Positions 8,146 through 17,274 are shown, numbered from the stretch's first letter. The stretch: 64,000 nt of DNA from Aquimarina sp. ERC-38 (GCF_026222555.1 NZ_CP098511.1:1345501-1409500), one strand, 5' to 3'. Made by a program: numbers and translations. Notes: a model not told the origin generated them from the sequence alone.

Positions 8146-9069
8146 TTATTTCCATAAAGATTCTGATTCCCAATTATTTGGAAAACCCAAACCCCGTGTA
8201 TTAATATCAGGAAATCTGCTAAGCAATTCTTTAATTTTATCCTTGAATTTATTATAAGGGTTAACTCTATTGGTAAGATATGAAGTTATACAAATAGCAG
8301 CATACATATTAAGTTCTTTATCTTTAGTTGGTTGATTTTGGTTTTCCCATGTTTGCACCCATTCATAATGAGGAGATTTAGACCAAACCGGACTAATAAT
8401 TAATACGATATTCCATAATCTACTATGATGTGCACAAATGTTTCTTAAATAAATTATAGTATGGATCCAAGATTTGAATACCTCATGATGTAAACCAAAA
8501 TGCTTAGCTATAACTATTTTTTCTTCTTTATCTTTTAAGTTTTTATAAATAGAAAATAAGGTGTTAAAGGAAAGGGTTTCAAAACTCTTCCAGCAAGGAG
8601 GTATGTATTGCTCATATTTTCTACTATATTTTTTGATAAATTCATGATTAGAATCCTTAGTATGAACAGAAAGTTTTTTTAAAAGTTCTATATAAAATAG
8701 GTAACTTTTAAACGCGTCCTTATTCTCAAACCAAAATCCGGAATTAAACTTATGGGAAAGATGAAATATTAATTGAGTTCTAAGAGCAATTTCAATCTGT
8801 TCGATAGCATAGAACATAACTATTCTTAATTCACTATCAAACTGATAAATTTTAAAAATTTGATCAAAATGAATATTTGATTTGAAAATTTCGTCATTCT
8901 TTGGTTCATTTAGAAAAGGATACCAATAAGCACTTAACCGATTATAGCTAATATTAGATAATATGGTTTGAACATTTTTTCTATTTTTAACAATAAGACC
9001 ACGAGATTCAAGTAAATCTACTTGTTTACTAAATGATTTGGGAAGTTTACTGTATATTATTTTATTCAT
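8146..9069 (-). CDS. Abi_2-family (AbiD/AbiF-like) HEPN protein, probable abortive-infection toxin
   Basis: A 307-residue Abi_2-type protein. Early landmarks are the SYNRLSAYWYPF block (about 41-52), then EQIEIALRTQL (about 90-100). The HEPN catalytic signature is RNICAH at 209-214, followed by HSRLWN, matching the R-x4-H of RNA-cleaving HEPN enzymes, so ribonuclease activity is likely. Family members abort phage infection. ATG 9069 is chosen over an in-frame start at 9099 because the longer form would begin inside the hairpin region of the upstream small RNA. The gene lies between gmk and nadD, and its start is six bases beyond the U-run of an apparent terminator, leaving no normal ribosome-binding site. 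Confidence 0.85.
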   Translation of the reverse strand: MNKIIYSKLPKSFSKQVDLLESRGLIVKNRKNVQTILSNISYNRLSAYWYPFLNEPKNDEIFKSNIHFDQIFKIYQFDSELRIVMFYAIEQIEIALRTQLIFHLSHKFNSGFWFENKDAFKSYLFYIELLKKLSVHTKDSNHEFIKKYSRKYEQYIPPCWKSFETLSFNTLFSIYKNLKDKEEKIVIAKHFGLHHEVFKSWIHTIIYLRNICAHHSRLWNIVLIISPVWSKSPHYEWVQTWENQNQPTKDKELNMYAAICITSYLTNRVNPYNKFKDKIKELLSRFPDINTRGLGFPNNWESESLWK

Positions 9070-9075
9070 AAAAAC

Positions 9076-9142
9076 AAAAAACCCGCCAAAAATGCGCATT
9101 TATCGTATCTTAAGATAGAACAAAGAGGCGAGGCAGGTATTG
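9076..9142 (-). ncRNA. Putative structured small RNA upstream of the Abi_2 gene, ending in a terminator
   Basis: On the minus strand, a promoter-like pair is followed by about 67 bases that hold two perfect 12-bp palindromes (TATCTTAAGATA at 9106-9117, AAATGCGCATTT at 9090-9101) and end with GGCGGGT plus a T-run. The 5' part has ACCTGCC (9138-9132), which can pair with GGCGGGT (9087-9081) over 7 bp with one wobble, closing the structure and acting as a rho-independent terminator. There is no ORF. Readthrough would be needed to express the toxin, as in type III toxin-antitoxin loci. The RNA and its ends are inferred. Confidence 0.55.
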
Positions 9143-9148
9143 ATGTTG

Positions 9149-9175
9149 TAAAAATACAAAAATTCTTAATTTCAA
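9149..9175 (-). promoter_or_regulatory. Probable promoter of the small RNA/Abi_2 unit
   Basis: On the minus strand TTG (9175-9173) is followed 16 bases later by TATTTTTA (9156-9149), a near match to the Bacteroidota promoter TTG-N17-23-TAnnTTTG. A 13-base repeat with core TTTTGAAATTA occurs twice exactly 40 bases apart upstream and across the -33 element (+ strand 9167-9179 and 9207-9219). Transcription would start near 9142, upstream of the predicted hairpin RNA. Confidence 0.45.
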
Positions 9176-9233
9176 AACTACCCACTTTTGAAAATATAGA
9201 TGATTATAATTTCAAAACTTTACTTTAATTAAA

Positions 9234-9806
9234 TTATACTTCTAGAAACTTTTGTACTAATTGATAAACTTCTTGTTTTGCTTTTTCAAGATCATCGTTA
9301 GTAACAATGGCATCAAATTGAGGAGCGGTTGCCAGTTCAGTAGAAGCTTTGGCTACACGCATATTAATTTTATCTTCGGACTCCGTTTTACGTTTCTTTA
9401 AACGAATTTTTAATTCCTCAATACTAGGAGGTTTTATAAAAATAGCCAAGGTTCGTTCCGGGTAAATATGCTTTATATCTAAACCTCCTACTACATCAAT
9501 ATCAAAAATTACATTTTTACCATGATCCCAGATACGCTGCACTTCAGATTTTAGAGTACCGTAAAAATTATCCCGGTACACTTCTTCCCATTCTAAAAAT
9601 TCATCTGCCTTAATTTTATCTTTAAATTCCCTTAAGGATAAAAAATAATAATCTTTTCCGTCACGTTCTCCGGAACGAGGTTCTCTTGAAGCCGCTGATA
9701 TTGAAAATTCAAGGTTCAGTTCTTCTTTATGTAATAAATCTTTAACCAATGTTGTTTTTCCACTTCCTGAAGGAGCTGACAGTACGATCAGTTTTCCACT
9801 TTTCAT
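9234..9806 (-). CDS. gmk: Guanylate kinase
   Basis: A 190-residue enzyme phosphorylating GMP to GDP. The P-loop SAPSGSGKTTL is near residues 10-20, and the GMP-binding region includes SISAASREPRSGERDGKDYY with the conserved Arg and Tyr residues. Length is typical for bacterial Gmk. It follows yicC by 31 bases on the same strand and is expected to lie next to nadD, from which it is separated here by the Abi_2 unit. Confidence 0.95.
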   Translation of the reverse strand: MKSGKLIVLSAPSGSGKTTLVKDLLHKEELNLEFSISAASREPRSGERDGKDYYFLSLREFKDKIKADEFLEWEEVYRDNFYGTLKSEVQRIWDHGKNVIFDIDVVGGLDIKHIYPERTLAIFIKPPSIEELKIRLKKRKTESEDKINMRVAKASTELATAPQFDAIVTNDDLEKAKQEVYQLVQKFLEV

Positions 9807-9837
9807 AACACTATACTTAACTATTCATTCCTTTGAT

Positions 9838-10698
9838 CTAAAGGATGTTTAGTAATTGTTCTTTAATTTTTTCTAATTCATCCTTCATTTGTACCACAAG
9901 TTGTTGCATAGGGGCGTAGTTACTTTTACTACCAATAGTATTAATTTCCCTTCCTATTTCCTGTCCGATAAACCCTAACTTTTTCCCATTAGAATCTTTA
10001 GAATTCAAAGTTTTAGTGAAGTAATCCAAATGATTAGATAACCGCACTTTTTCTTCGGTAATATCAAATTTTTCCAGATAATAAATTAACTCTTGTTCAA
10101 ATCGGTTTTCATCTACCTCTTCTTTTAAATCTTCTACCGCTTTTCGTAAGCGTTCTTTTACTACTTCAATACGCTCAGGATCAATTTTAATAACTTCTTT
10201 CAATAAATTTTCAATGATGGTAATACGATTTTTAAAATCCTCTTCCAGCACTTTTCCTTCATCTTTACGATAAGCATCTATTTTGGAAAGAGCAGTTTTT
10301 AATCCTTTTATGATTTGATTAAACTCATCTTCATCTACTTCTTCTCGCACTGTCTTTAACGCATCCGGCATTCGGATAGCCATTTTTAATAAATCCCCTC
10401 TATCACCTTCCTTGTAAAATGAAGCTAACTGTTTTATATAATCAGATACAATAGGTTCATTAATTTTAGTAGCGTTTTCATCCCCGGTAATTTCTAAGTA
10501 CAAGCCAAAATCTACCTTCCCCCGTTCCAAAGTTGCCGAAATCAGTTTTCGCATTTCTAATTCCTTTTCCCGATATTGAGATGGAATTCTGGCGTTGATA
10601 TCCAGGTTTTTACTATTTAAAGACTTAATTTCAATAGTAATTTTTTTAGTAGGAAGCTGAAGTTGCGACTTCCCAAAGCCAGTCATTGATTTGATCAT
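9838..10698 (-). CDS. YicC family endoribonuclease
   Basis: A 286-residue YicC/YloC homologue. The N-terminus MIKSMTGFGK and the EIKSLNSKNLDI block are the hallmark of the family, and the C-terminus keeps GFIGQEIGREINTIGSK(S/A)N. The central part is charged and helical. E. coli YicC is an endoribonuclease; specificity in this organism is unknown. First gene of the yicC-gmk group; 170 non-coding bases separate it from hemJ. Confidence 0.92.
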   Translation of the reverse strand: MIKSMTGFGKSQLQLPTKKITIEIKSLNSKNLDINARIPSQYREKELEMRKLISATLERGKVDFGLYLEITGDENATKINEPIVSDYIKQLASFYKEGDRGDLLKMAIRMPDALKTVREEVDEDEFNQIIKGLKTALSKIDAYRKDEGKVLEEDFKNRITIIENLLKEVIKIDPERIEVVKERLRKAVEDLKEEVDENRFEQELIYYLEKFDITEEKVRLSNHLDYFTKTLNSKDSNGKKLGFIGQEIGREINTIGSKSNYAPMQQLVVQMKDELEKIKEQLLNIL

Positions 10699-10867
10699 AA
10701 AGAAAAGGTAAAAGTTGCACGAATATAGGGAAAAGTCGTCAGCTTATTAGAAGTGCTTTTTTAGATATTTTAAATATTGCATATAACGGTACTTTCTAAG
10801 GTGTAACTAAAAGATAAAAACAGTTTTAGTACAAGGGAAGGTACTTCATAAATCAACAAACATAAAA

Positions 10868-11419
10868 TTAAGCCCTCGGGTTTTTATCTCGAATTCTTTT
10901 GTAAACTTTTATTCCTAACATTAAAAAGATACCTAATAAAATAATTCCAATTACTCCGTAGATCCAATTAAAGGCACTTTTAACAATCACTAAAAATACT
11001 ACTGAAAATAAAATGAGTGTAGCGCCTTCATTCCATAAACGCATTTGATTAGAATCCCATTTATAAACCTTGTTTTGCAGTTGTTTATAAATTTGATGGT
11101 TTTTTAAGTGATATAAAATTAATAGTACTACAAATCCTAGTTTAACATGCATCCAGGATTGTAGTAACCAATCCGGAAGAAGAAACAATAACCAAACGGC
11201 AAAAAGCGTCGCTAAAATAGCAGAGGGCCAGGTAATAATAAACCAAAGTCGTTTAGTCATTAATTTTAACTGACCTACTAAAATATCTCTATCCGGTTGT
11301 GGCTTTTGGCTGGCTTCAATTTGATATATAAAAAGCCGCGGAATATAAAATAATCCGGCAAACCAGGTAATTACAAAAATCAGGTGAAGGGATTTTATGT
11401 ATGGATATATTTCTAACAA
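10868..11419 (-). CDS. hemJ: HemJ-type protoporphyrinogen IX oxidase (CopD family)
   Basis: A 183-residue integral membrane protein with four or more hydrophobic segments. The conserved His in the first helix (SLHLIFVITWFAGLFYIPRL) and the HVKLGFVVLL block correspond to residues needed for haem binding and activity in HemJ. It oxidises protoporphyrinogen IX to protoporphyrin IX, the step before HemH. The sequence could in principle be another CopD-family protein, but the short length, motifs and nearby hemH support HemJ. Its start lies 12 bases after the stop of the VPS10-like gene, which is transcribed in the same direction. Confidence 0.85.
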   Translation of the reverse strand: MLEIYPYIKSLHLIFVITWFAGLFYIPRLFIYQIEASQKPQPDRDILVGQLKLMTKRLWFIITWPSAILATLFAVWLLFLLPDWLLQSWMHVKLGFVVLLILYHLKNHQIYKQLQNKVYKWDSNQMRLWNEGATLILFSVVFLVIVKSAFNWIYGVIGIILLGIFLMLGIKVYKRIRDKNPRA

Positions 11420-11431
11420 TATGCTATCATT

Positions 11432-14400
11432 TTATTTTTCCTCTACTAACAAATAATTCAACTTTAAATCTATAAACTCATTATTGAATGTTTTTACTTC
11501 TTTAGAAAGTAAACTATCAAATGTAGTAAGTTGTTTTTCGATCTGTTGGGTTAATTCTTTTTTTACTGCAATATCCTGATCTGTGGGTCCAAAATCCCCC
11601 ATGCCTACTAACGAATTTAAATGTCCTAATTTATTGGTTAAGCGTATTGGGAAATTCAAAGGGTCTTGGTTACTTTTATTTTGAGTTTGATATAATGCCT
11701 TTTCAATTTTGCTAAAGTCCTTTTGTAAGTTCTTCGCTTTTTCAACTAAAGCTTTGGTTTTTTCATCTTGTCCGTATTCCTTTTCAAATTGACTCAATTG
11801 TTTATTGATCGTTCGGATTTTTTTGATTGATTGATGCGCACGGTCAACTACTTTGTTAACTTCCGTAATAAAATTAAATTGTTGTTGCATTTGTTCAGGG
11901 GTAGCTTCAGCTCTAGGATCTGCTAAAATTTTAAATTCTTGGGTAGCGATTGCCTTATTATTAACTGCCAAACTTACTTTATAAGTACCCGGAACAGCTT
12001 TAGGGCCATCTAGATTTGCCCACCATAATACCATGCTGTCTAGTTTTTCCGCCCCTTTACCTCGCATATTCCAGGTAAACAGGTTAGAACCTTTTTCTAC
12101 ATCCGGAATTTCTAGTTTTTTACTTCCTTTCTTAACACTAGAATAATAAGTATTAATCGTATCATTCTTAGTGGTTAAATAGGTAAGCGAAATCGTATCC
12201 TTTTCTTTATTAAAAGTATCCAGGTAAAAATAAGTCATTACCCCGGCAGGGTGATTTATACCTTCGGTTTTAGCATCTTTTACACTACTACCTTGCATAC
12301 GATAGCTAGGTTTAGGTTGTAATAAAAAAGAAGAATTAGTTCCGGATTTTTTATTATTAAGTTGTCGAATTACGGATAAATCATCCAATATCCATAAACT
12401 CCGGCCTTGAGTAGCAACAATTAGATTGTCTTCTTTTACTTTTAAATCTGTTATGGGAACAATTGGTAAATTCAGTTGAAAAGGCTTCCAGGAGGTTCCG
12501 TCATCAAAAGAAATGTACATTCCGGTTTCTGTACCAGCGTACAACAATCCTTTCTGTTTTAAATCTTCTCGAATAACACGGGTAAAATGTTCCGGCGGAA
12601 TTCCATTTGTAATTTTTTTCCAGCTTTTCCCATAGTCTGTAGTTTTATATAAATATGGTGTAAAATCGCCGGTTTTATATTTAGTTCCTGCAATATAACA
12701 AGTCCCAGCATCAAAAGTACTTGGTTCGATACTATTAATCATCATCCATTCAGGCATACCTTTAGGAGTAACATTTGTCCAGGAAGTACCCCCATCTTGC
12801 GAAAGATGAACCAAACCATCATCGCTTCCTGTCCAGAGAACTCCTTCTTTTACCGGACTTTCTGCCGCGGCAAAGATAGTTCCGTAGTATTCTACAGAAG
12901 TATTATCTTGAGTAATCGGCCCACCTGAAGATTTTAAGGTTTTAGGATCATTTCGGGTTAAGTCCTTACTTAAAATTTTCCAGCTTTGACCTTCATTTTC
13001 GGTCATATGTACATGGTTAGAAAAAGTGTAGAGTCGATTCGAATTGTGTTTTGAAAAGAAAATAGGGAAGTTCCATTGAAACCGATATTTCATATCTTCA
13101 GCCCCATGCCCCATAGGGTTATCCGGCCACACACTGATAGATCGTAGCGTTTCGTTTCTATGGTTTACCCGGGTCAAAAAACCATCATAACTACCCCCGT
13201 ATACAATTTCATTATCCTTAGGATCCACCGCAATATGTGCAGATTCTCCACCAGCCGTAGGCTCCCAATCCCTTTCTGAAATACTGGATCCGGTAGTTCT
13301 GTGATTGATTCTAATAGTAGAATTGTCCTGTTGAGCAGCATAAATACGATAGGGAAAATGATTATCCGTAGTCACCCGATAAAATTGTGAAGTCGGTTGG
13401 TTACGATATGTACTCCAGGTTTCACCGCCATCGTAGGTAATTTGAGCTCCGCCGTCGTCTCCTATAATCATTCGGTTAGGATTTTCCGGGGCGATCCACA
13501 GGTCGTGATGATCCCCATGGGGGGCACGGTAACTGCTAAAATTTTTGCCTCCGTCCTTACTTTTATGGTAAGAAACATTTACTACGTATACCACATCTTT
13601 ATCCTTAGGATCTGCATAAATCCTACTATAATACCAGGCACGTTGGCGTAAAGCCCTATCATCGTTGATATGCTCCCAGGTATCACCACCGTCGTCACTT
13701 CTGTAAATACCCCCTTTTTCTTTATTTTCTACAATTGCCCAAACCCGTTCGCTATCCACGGGAGAAACCGTTACTCCTATAATTCCCAACGTATCTTTGG
13801 CAAAACCTTTATTTGTAGAAATTTCTTTCCAGGTCGTTCCACTATCCGTACTTTTCCAAAGGGCAGAGCCTTTTCCACCAGAACTTAAACTGTACGGGGT
13901 TCTACGGGCATTCCAGGTAGAAGCATATAGAATTCTAGGGTTAGTTGGATCTAGCGTCAGGTCAACAGCTCCCGCATCAGCGTTAGCAAATAATATTTTT
14001 TTCCAATTCTTACCACCATCTATGCTTTTATAGATACCCCTGTTTTCAGTAGGCTTATAAATATTACCTAATACCGCGGCATACGCTATATCCGGATTAG
14101 TAGGATGAATTATAATTCGAGGTACATGACGACTTTTCGGTAAACCCGAAGAAGTCCAGGTTTTTCCGGCATCAACGCTTTTCCCAATACCGTAACCAGA
14201 AGAAACGTTACCACGCAAAGTTTTTTCTCCCCCACCCACATAGATTACATTCGGGTCACTCTTAGCCACGGCAACTGCACCTACGGAACCGCCAAAAAAT
14301 CCGTCGGATATATTGTTCCAGGTTCGCCCACCATCTGTAGTCTTCCAAACACCACCGCCTGTTGCCCCGAAATAATACAAATTAGGTTTTCCTGGTACTC

Positions 14401-14554
14401 CGGTTACTGCTGCACTTCGTCCGCCTCTAAAAGGGCCAATTAAACGATATTCCAGCGCATCATATAATTCTTCTTTGAGTTCCTGGGATTGAAGTTCCTG
14501 CGGAAAGGATAGAAAAGAGAATAGCAATCCGAATAAAAGTAAAATGTGCTTCAT
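11432..14554 (-). CDS. Secreted VPS10-like beta-propeller protein with Asp-box repeats
   Basis: A 1040-residue exported protein with a clear signal peptide (about 1-23). The region 30-720 carries at least nine Asp-box repeats (S/T-x-D-x-G-x-T/S-W), for example TTDGGRTW, SIDGGKNW, SDDGGDTW and SQDGGTSW, which form the seven-to-ten-bladed propeller of sortilin/VPS10-like proteins. An extended strand-rich part follows, then a Gln/Lys-rich predicted coiled coil (about 880-1030). In Bacteroidota these are often annotated as glycosyl hydrolases, but I see no catalytic motif to support an enzyme. Probable periplasmic or surface role; ligand unknown. Confidence 0.85.
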   Translation of the reverse strand: MKHILLLFGLLFSFLSFPQELQSQELKEELYDALEYRLIGPFRGGRSAAVTGVPGKPNLYYFGATGGGVWKTTDGGRTWNNISDGFFGGSVGAVAVAKSDPNVIYVGGGEKTLRGNVSSGYGIGKSVDAGKTWTSSGLPKSRHVPRIIIHPTNPDIAYAAVLGNIYKPTENRGIYKSIDGGKNWKKILFANADAGAVDLTLDPTNPRILYASTWNARRTPYSLSSGGKGSALWKSTDSGTTWKEISTNKGFAKDTLGIIGVTVSPVDSERVWAIVENKEKGGIYRSDDGGDTWEHINDDRALRQRAWYYSRIYADPKDKDVVYVVNVSYHKSKDGGKNFSSYRAPHGDHHDLWIAPENPNRMIIGDDGGAQITYDGGETWSTYRNQPTSQFYRVTTDNHFPYRIYAAQQDNSTIRINHRTTGSSISERDWEPTAGGESAHIAVDPKDNEIVYGGSYDGFLTRVNHRNETLRSISVWPDNPMGHGAEDMKYRFQWNFPIFFSKHNSNRLYTFSNHVHMTENEGQSWKILSKDLTRNDPKTLKSSGGPITQDNTSVEYYGTIFAAAESPVKEGVLWTGSDDGLVHLSQDGGTSWTNVTPKGMPEWMMINSIEPSTFDAGTCYIAGTKYKTGDFTPYLYKTTDYGKSWKKITNGIPPEHFTRVIREDLKQKGLLYAGTETGMYISFDDGTSWKPFQLNLPIVPITDLKVKEDNLIVATQGRSLWILDDLSVIRQLNNKKSGTNSSFLLQPKPSYRMQGSSVKDAKTEGINHPAGVMTYFYLDTFNKEKDTISLTYLTTKNDTINTYYSSVKKGSKKLEIPDVEKGSNLFTWNMRGKGAEKLDSMVLWWANLDGPKAVPGTYKVSLAVNNKAIATQEFKILADPRAEATPEQMQQQFNFITEVNKVVDRAHQSIKKIRTINKQLSQFEKEYGQDEKTKALVEKAKNLQKDFSKIEKALYQTQNKSNQDPLNFPIRLTNKLGHLNSLVGMGDFGPTDQDIAVKKELTQQIEKQLTTFDSLLSKEVKTFNNEFIDLKLNYLLVEEK

Positions 14555-14667
14555 AATGTTGAGTTTAGTAGAGATGTATGATATATTGTATAAAAGTGAC
14601 TGCGACCATTCTTCACGTGATGTAAAGATAAGTTTTTGTTATCTAAAAATTTGTAAATAGGATAACA

Positions 14668-16062
14668 TTACACCGCCAAAGGCTCTGCAACCCTTAAATC
14701 CCTCTTTACCGCTTTATGCAAATAATACCCGGTGACTAAAGTAGAAAGCACATCAGCAATAGGAAAGGAAATCCAAACTCCGAATACCCCAAAAAACGGA
14801 GGAAGTATAAATAACAATGGTATTAAAAAGAACCCTTGTTTAGTAAGACTTAACAATAAAGCCGGTACTACTTTTCCAATAGCTTGAAAGTAAGAAGAAC
14901 CGACTAATTGCACTACGATCACGGGAGTTGCTAAAAATACCCAACGAAGGGCGTTTGGGGTTCGCTTTAGAATTTCGGCATTATCAGCTGCCGTTTTAGG
15001 GTTCAAGGAAGGCTTATTACTTACAAAGATTGAAACAAAAAACTCAGGGAATGCCATGATGACCGCAAAAATACAGATGGCTAAAATCCCTCCGTACTTT
15101 ATGGAAGTATTAATTACTTCCCGGACTCTTTTATATTTTTCTGCTCCGTAGTTAAATCCGGCGATCGGCATAAAACCCTGATTAATCCCAATAACCGGAA
15201 ACAAGGCAAACATTAACATCCGACTAATAATCCCATAAGAAGCTACATCCAGTGCATCTCCAGTCCTAACTAAAACGTTGTTTAACAGAATGGTCAAAAC
15301 ACTGATAGTTGCTTGTCTCGCTAGGGTTACAAAACTTAAACCACTGATTTCTTTGACGACTATTGGTTTTAATTTGAAGCATTCAAATACTAATCTCAAC
15401 TCACTTTTATAAACAAAAAACCAGGCAATAAAACCAAAGCAAATGCCATAACTAATAAAAGTAGCCCAGGCAGCCCCTTCCATTCCGTATCCCAAACGGT
15501 TAATTAAAATATAATCCATTAAAATATTACCAATTGCAGGTAAAATCATGGCAATCATGGCAAATCGTGGCTTCCCTTCGGCGCGGATCACATTATTACC
15601 CATCATACAAAGAGAAAGCATCACAATACCATATAATACAATCCGATAGTAGGTAAGCGCCATATCCTGAAAAGAATCATCTGCCCCGAAAAACCGAATT
15701 AAGTTATCTTGAAAAACAAGACCAGCAATCGCCAGACTTCCTGAAATTAATAAAGTAAGGGTAATCTGATTACCAAATACCCGAAGGGCTTTGTCCTGAT
15801 CACCCGATCCCAACGCCCGGGAAAGCACCGAACTGCCCCCGATACCAATGGCCAACCCAATGGCACCTATAAAAAAAGTAACGGGTATAACGACGGTAAT
15901 TGCAGAAATAGCAAGCGGACCTATCCATCTTCCTAAGAAAACGGTATCTACAATCATATTTAAGGACATGACCAAAATACCAATAGAAGCAGGAACGGCT
16001 TGCTCGATAAGCAACGTACCAATAGGTTTGGTTCCCAGGGTTTCGGATTTGGAAACTGCCAT
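14668..16062 (-). CDS. MATE-family efflux transporter
   Basis: A 464-residue integral membrane protein with about twelve hydrophobic helices in two similar halves. The first half begins after a short cytosolic tail with the IEQAVPASIGILVMSLN region and the NMIVDTVFLGRWIGPLAIS block, as in MATE/NorM-like sodium or proton antiporters. Substrate cannot be predicted. The start lies two bases after the hemH stop, so the gene is likely co-transcribed with hemH; a haem or porphyrin export role would be speculation. The 113 bases downstream, before the VPS10-like gene, hold no further ORF. Confidence 0.9.
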   Translation of the reverse strand: MAVSKSETLGTKPIGTLLIEQAVPASIGILVMSLNMIVDTVFLGRWIGPLAISAITVVIPVTFFIGAIGLAIGIGGSSVLSRALGSGDQDKALRVFGNQITLTLLISGSLAIAGLVFQDNLIRFFGADDSFQDMALTYYRIVLYGIVMLSLCMMGNNVIRAEGKPRFAMIAMILPAIGNILMDYILINRLGYGMEGAAWATFISYGICFGFIAWFFVYKSELRLVFECFKLKPIVVKEISGLSFVTLARQATISVLTILLNNVLVRTGDALDVASYGIISRMLMFALFPVIGINQGFMPIAGFNYGAEKYKRVREVINTSIKYGGILAICIFAVIMAFPEFFVSIFVSNKPSLNPKTAADNAEILKRTPNALRWVFLATPVIVVQLVGSSYFQAIGKVVPALLLSLTKQGFFLIPLLFILPPFFGVFGVWISFPIADVLSTLVTGYYLHKAVKRDLRVAEPLAV

Positions 16063-16064
16063 CC

Positions 16065-17099
16065 TTATGCAACGGGGATATCAGTGGTTACCCAGGATTC
16101 AATCCATTGCGATACCACTGCAGCCCAATCATTCCGATCATTTAAACAGGGTATAGTAGTAAATTCTTTACCTCCTACTTCATGAAAAATTTCTTCGCCT
16201 TCCATGGCAATTTCCTCTAAAGTTTCCAGGCAATCAGAGACAAACGCCGGAGTTACAATTGCCATTTTTTTCACCCCCGCTTTTCCCATTTTTTCGATAG
16301 TTCGATCCGTATACGGTTGCAACCACGGGTCAAAACCTAACCGGGATTGAAAAGAAGTAGAGTATTTGTTTTCTTCCAGATTTAAAATTTCGGCTACCTG
16401 TCGGGTAGTTTCATAACATTGGTGCCGGTAACAATATTCATGAGCGGGGGATGGTGTTTTACAACAAGATCCATCTAGCTTACAATGAGACTTGGTAATA
16501 TCACTTTTACGAATATGCCGTTCCGGTACACCGTGATAAGAAAATAACAAATGTTCATAATCCAGGCCATCCAACTTTTCACCAATACTTCTGGCAAGTA
16601 CTCGGATATATTCCGGATTTTTATAAAACGCGGGTATATCGGTAAAAGTCATTTCCGGGAAATGTTGCTGACGCAATTCTTCGGCTAATACTAGTATAGT
16701 TTCAGTCGTAGCCATGGCAAACTGCGGGTATAAAGGGATAATAAGCACTTCGGTAACCCCGGCGTCCTGTAATTTCTGTAATCCTTCTTTTATAGACATC
16801 GCTCCGTAACGCATGGCTAATATCACCGGAACATCCACTTGTTGAGCCACTTTTTGTTGTAATCGTTCTGATAGGACAATCAGAGGCGAACCTTCTTTCC
16901 ACCAGATCTTTTTATAAGCCGCTGCGGATTTTTTAGGGCGCGTATTCAAGATTATTCCTTTAACTAAAAGCGTTCGCGCCCAGGTAGGCACATCAATTAC
17001 CCGGGGATCCATTAAAAATTCTCCCAGGTATTTTTTAACATCTTTCGGATCCGTACTATCAGGAGAACCCAAATTAACAAGGAGTACACCTTTACTCAT
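16065..17099 (-). CDS. hemH: Ferrochelatase
   Basis: A 344-residue ferrochelatase that inserts Fe(II) into protoporphyrin IX, the last haem step. The metal-delivering His is in FSYHGVPERH (His189), and the second catalytic Glu is in the DCLETLEE block. A cysteine cluster (Cys206, 212, 213, 223, 228) sits in a short insertion after the catalytic His. Some bacterial ferrochelatases carry a [2Fe-2S] cluster through internal or C-terminal Cys residues; whether this one does is not shown. First gene of a minus-strand group with the MATE gene, VPS10-like gene and hemJ. Confidence 0.95.
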   Translation of the reverse strand: MSKGVLLVNLGSPDSTDPKDVKKYLGEFLMDPRVIDVPTWARTLLVKGIILNTRPKKSAAAYKKIWWKEGSPLIVLSERLQQKVAQQVDVPVILAMRYGAMSIKEGLQKLQDAGVTEVLIIPLYPQFAMATTETILVLAEELRQQHFPEMTFTDIPAFYKNPEYIRVLARSIGEKLDGLDYEHLLFSYHGVPERHIRKSDITKSHCKLDGSCCKTPSPAHEYCYRHQCYETTRQVAEILNLEENKYSTSFQSRLGFDPWLQPYTDRTIEKMGKAGVKKMAIVTPAFVSDCLETLEEIAMEGEEIFHEVGGKEFTTIPCLNDRNDWAAVVSQWIESWVTTDIPVA

Positions 17100-17274
17100 A
17101 TTTTTCTTTTTCTTTCACCGTTAAAAATACGAACTATTTAAAGGACAGTTATTAAAAAAGTGATAAGAGTTTCCATACTAAGAATTGAAATCCTCTATTA
17201 TCATATACTTGAAAATAGCACCTGGTAAAATAAATTCGTTCTGTTATTAAGCGCGTATTAACCTAAGATACTTT

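Noticed and set aside
13397-14033. Three plus-strand ORFs of 72-84 codons within the VPS10-like gene
   Set aside because: They are overlapping shadows of a well-supported 1040-residue gene and have no motif or promoter.
15848-16185. Two plus-strand ORFs across the MATE/hemH junction
   Set aside because: They run opposite to two clearly coding genes and lack family features.
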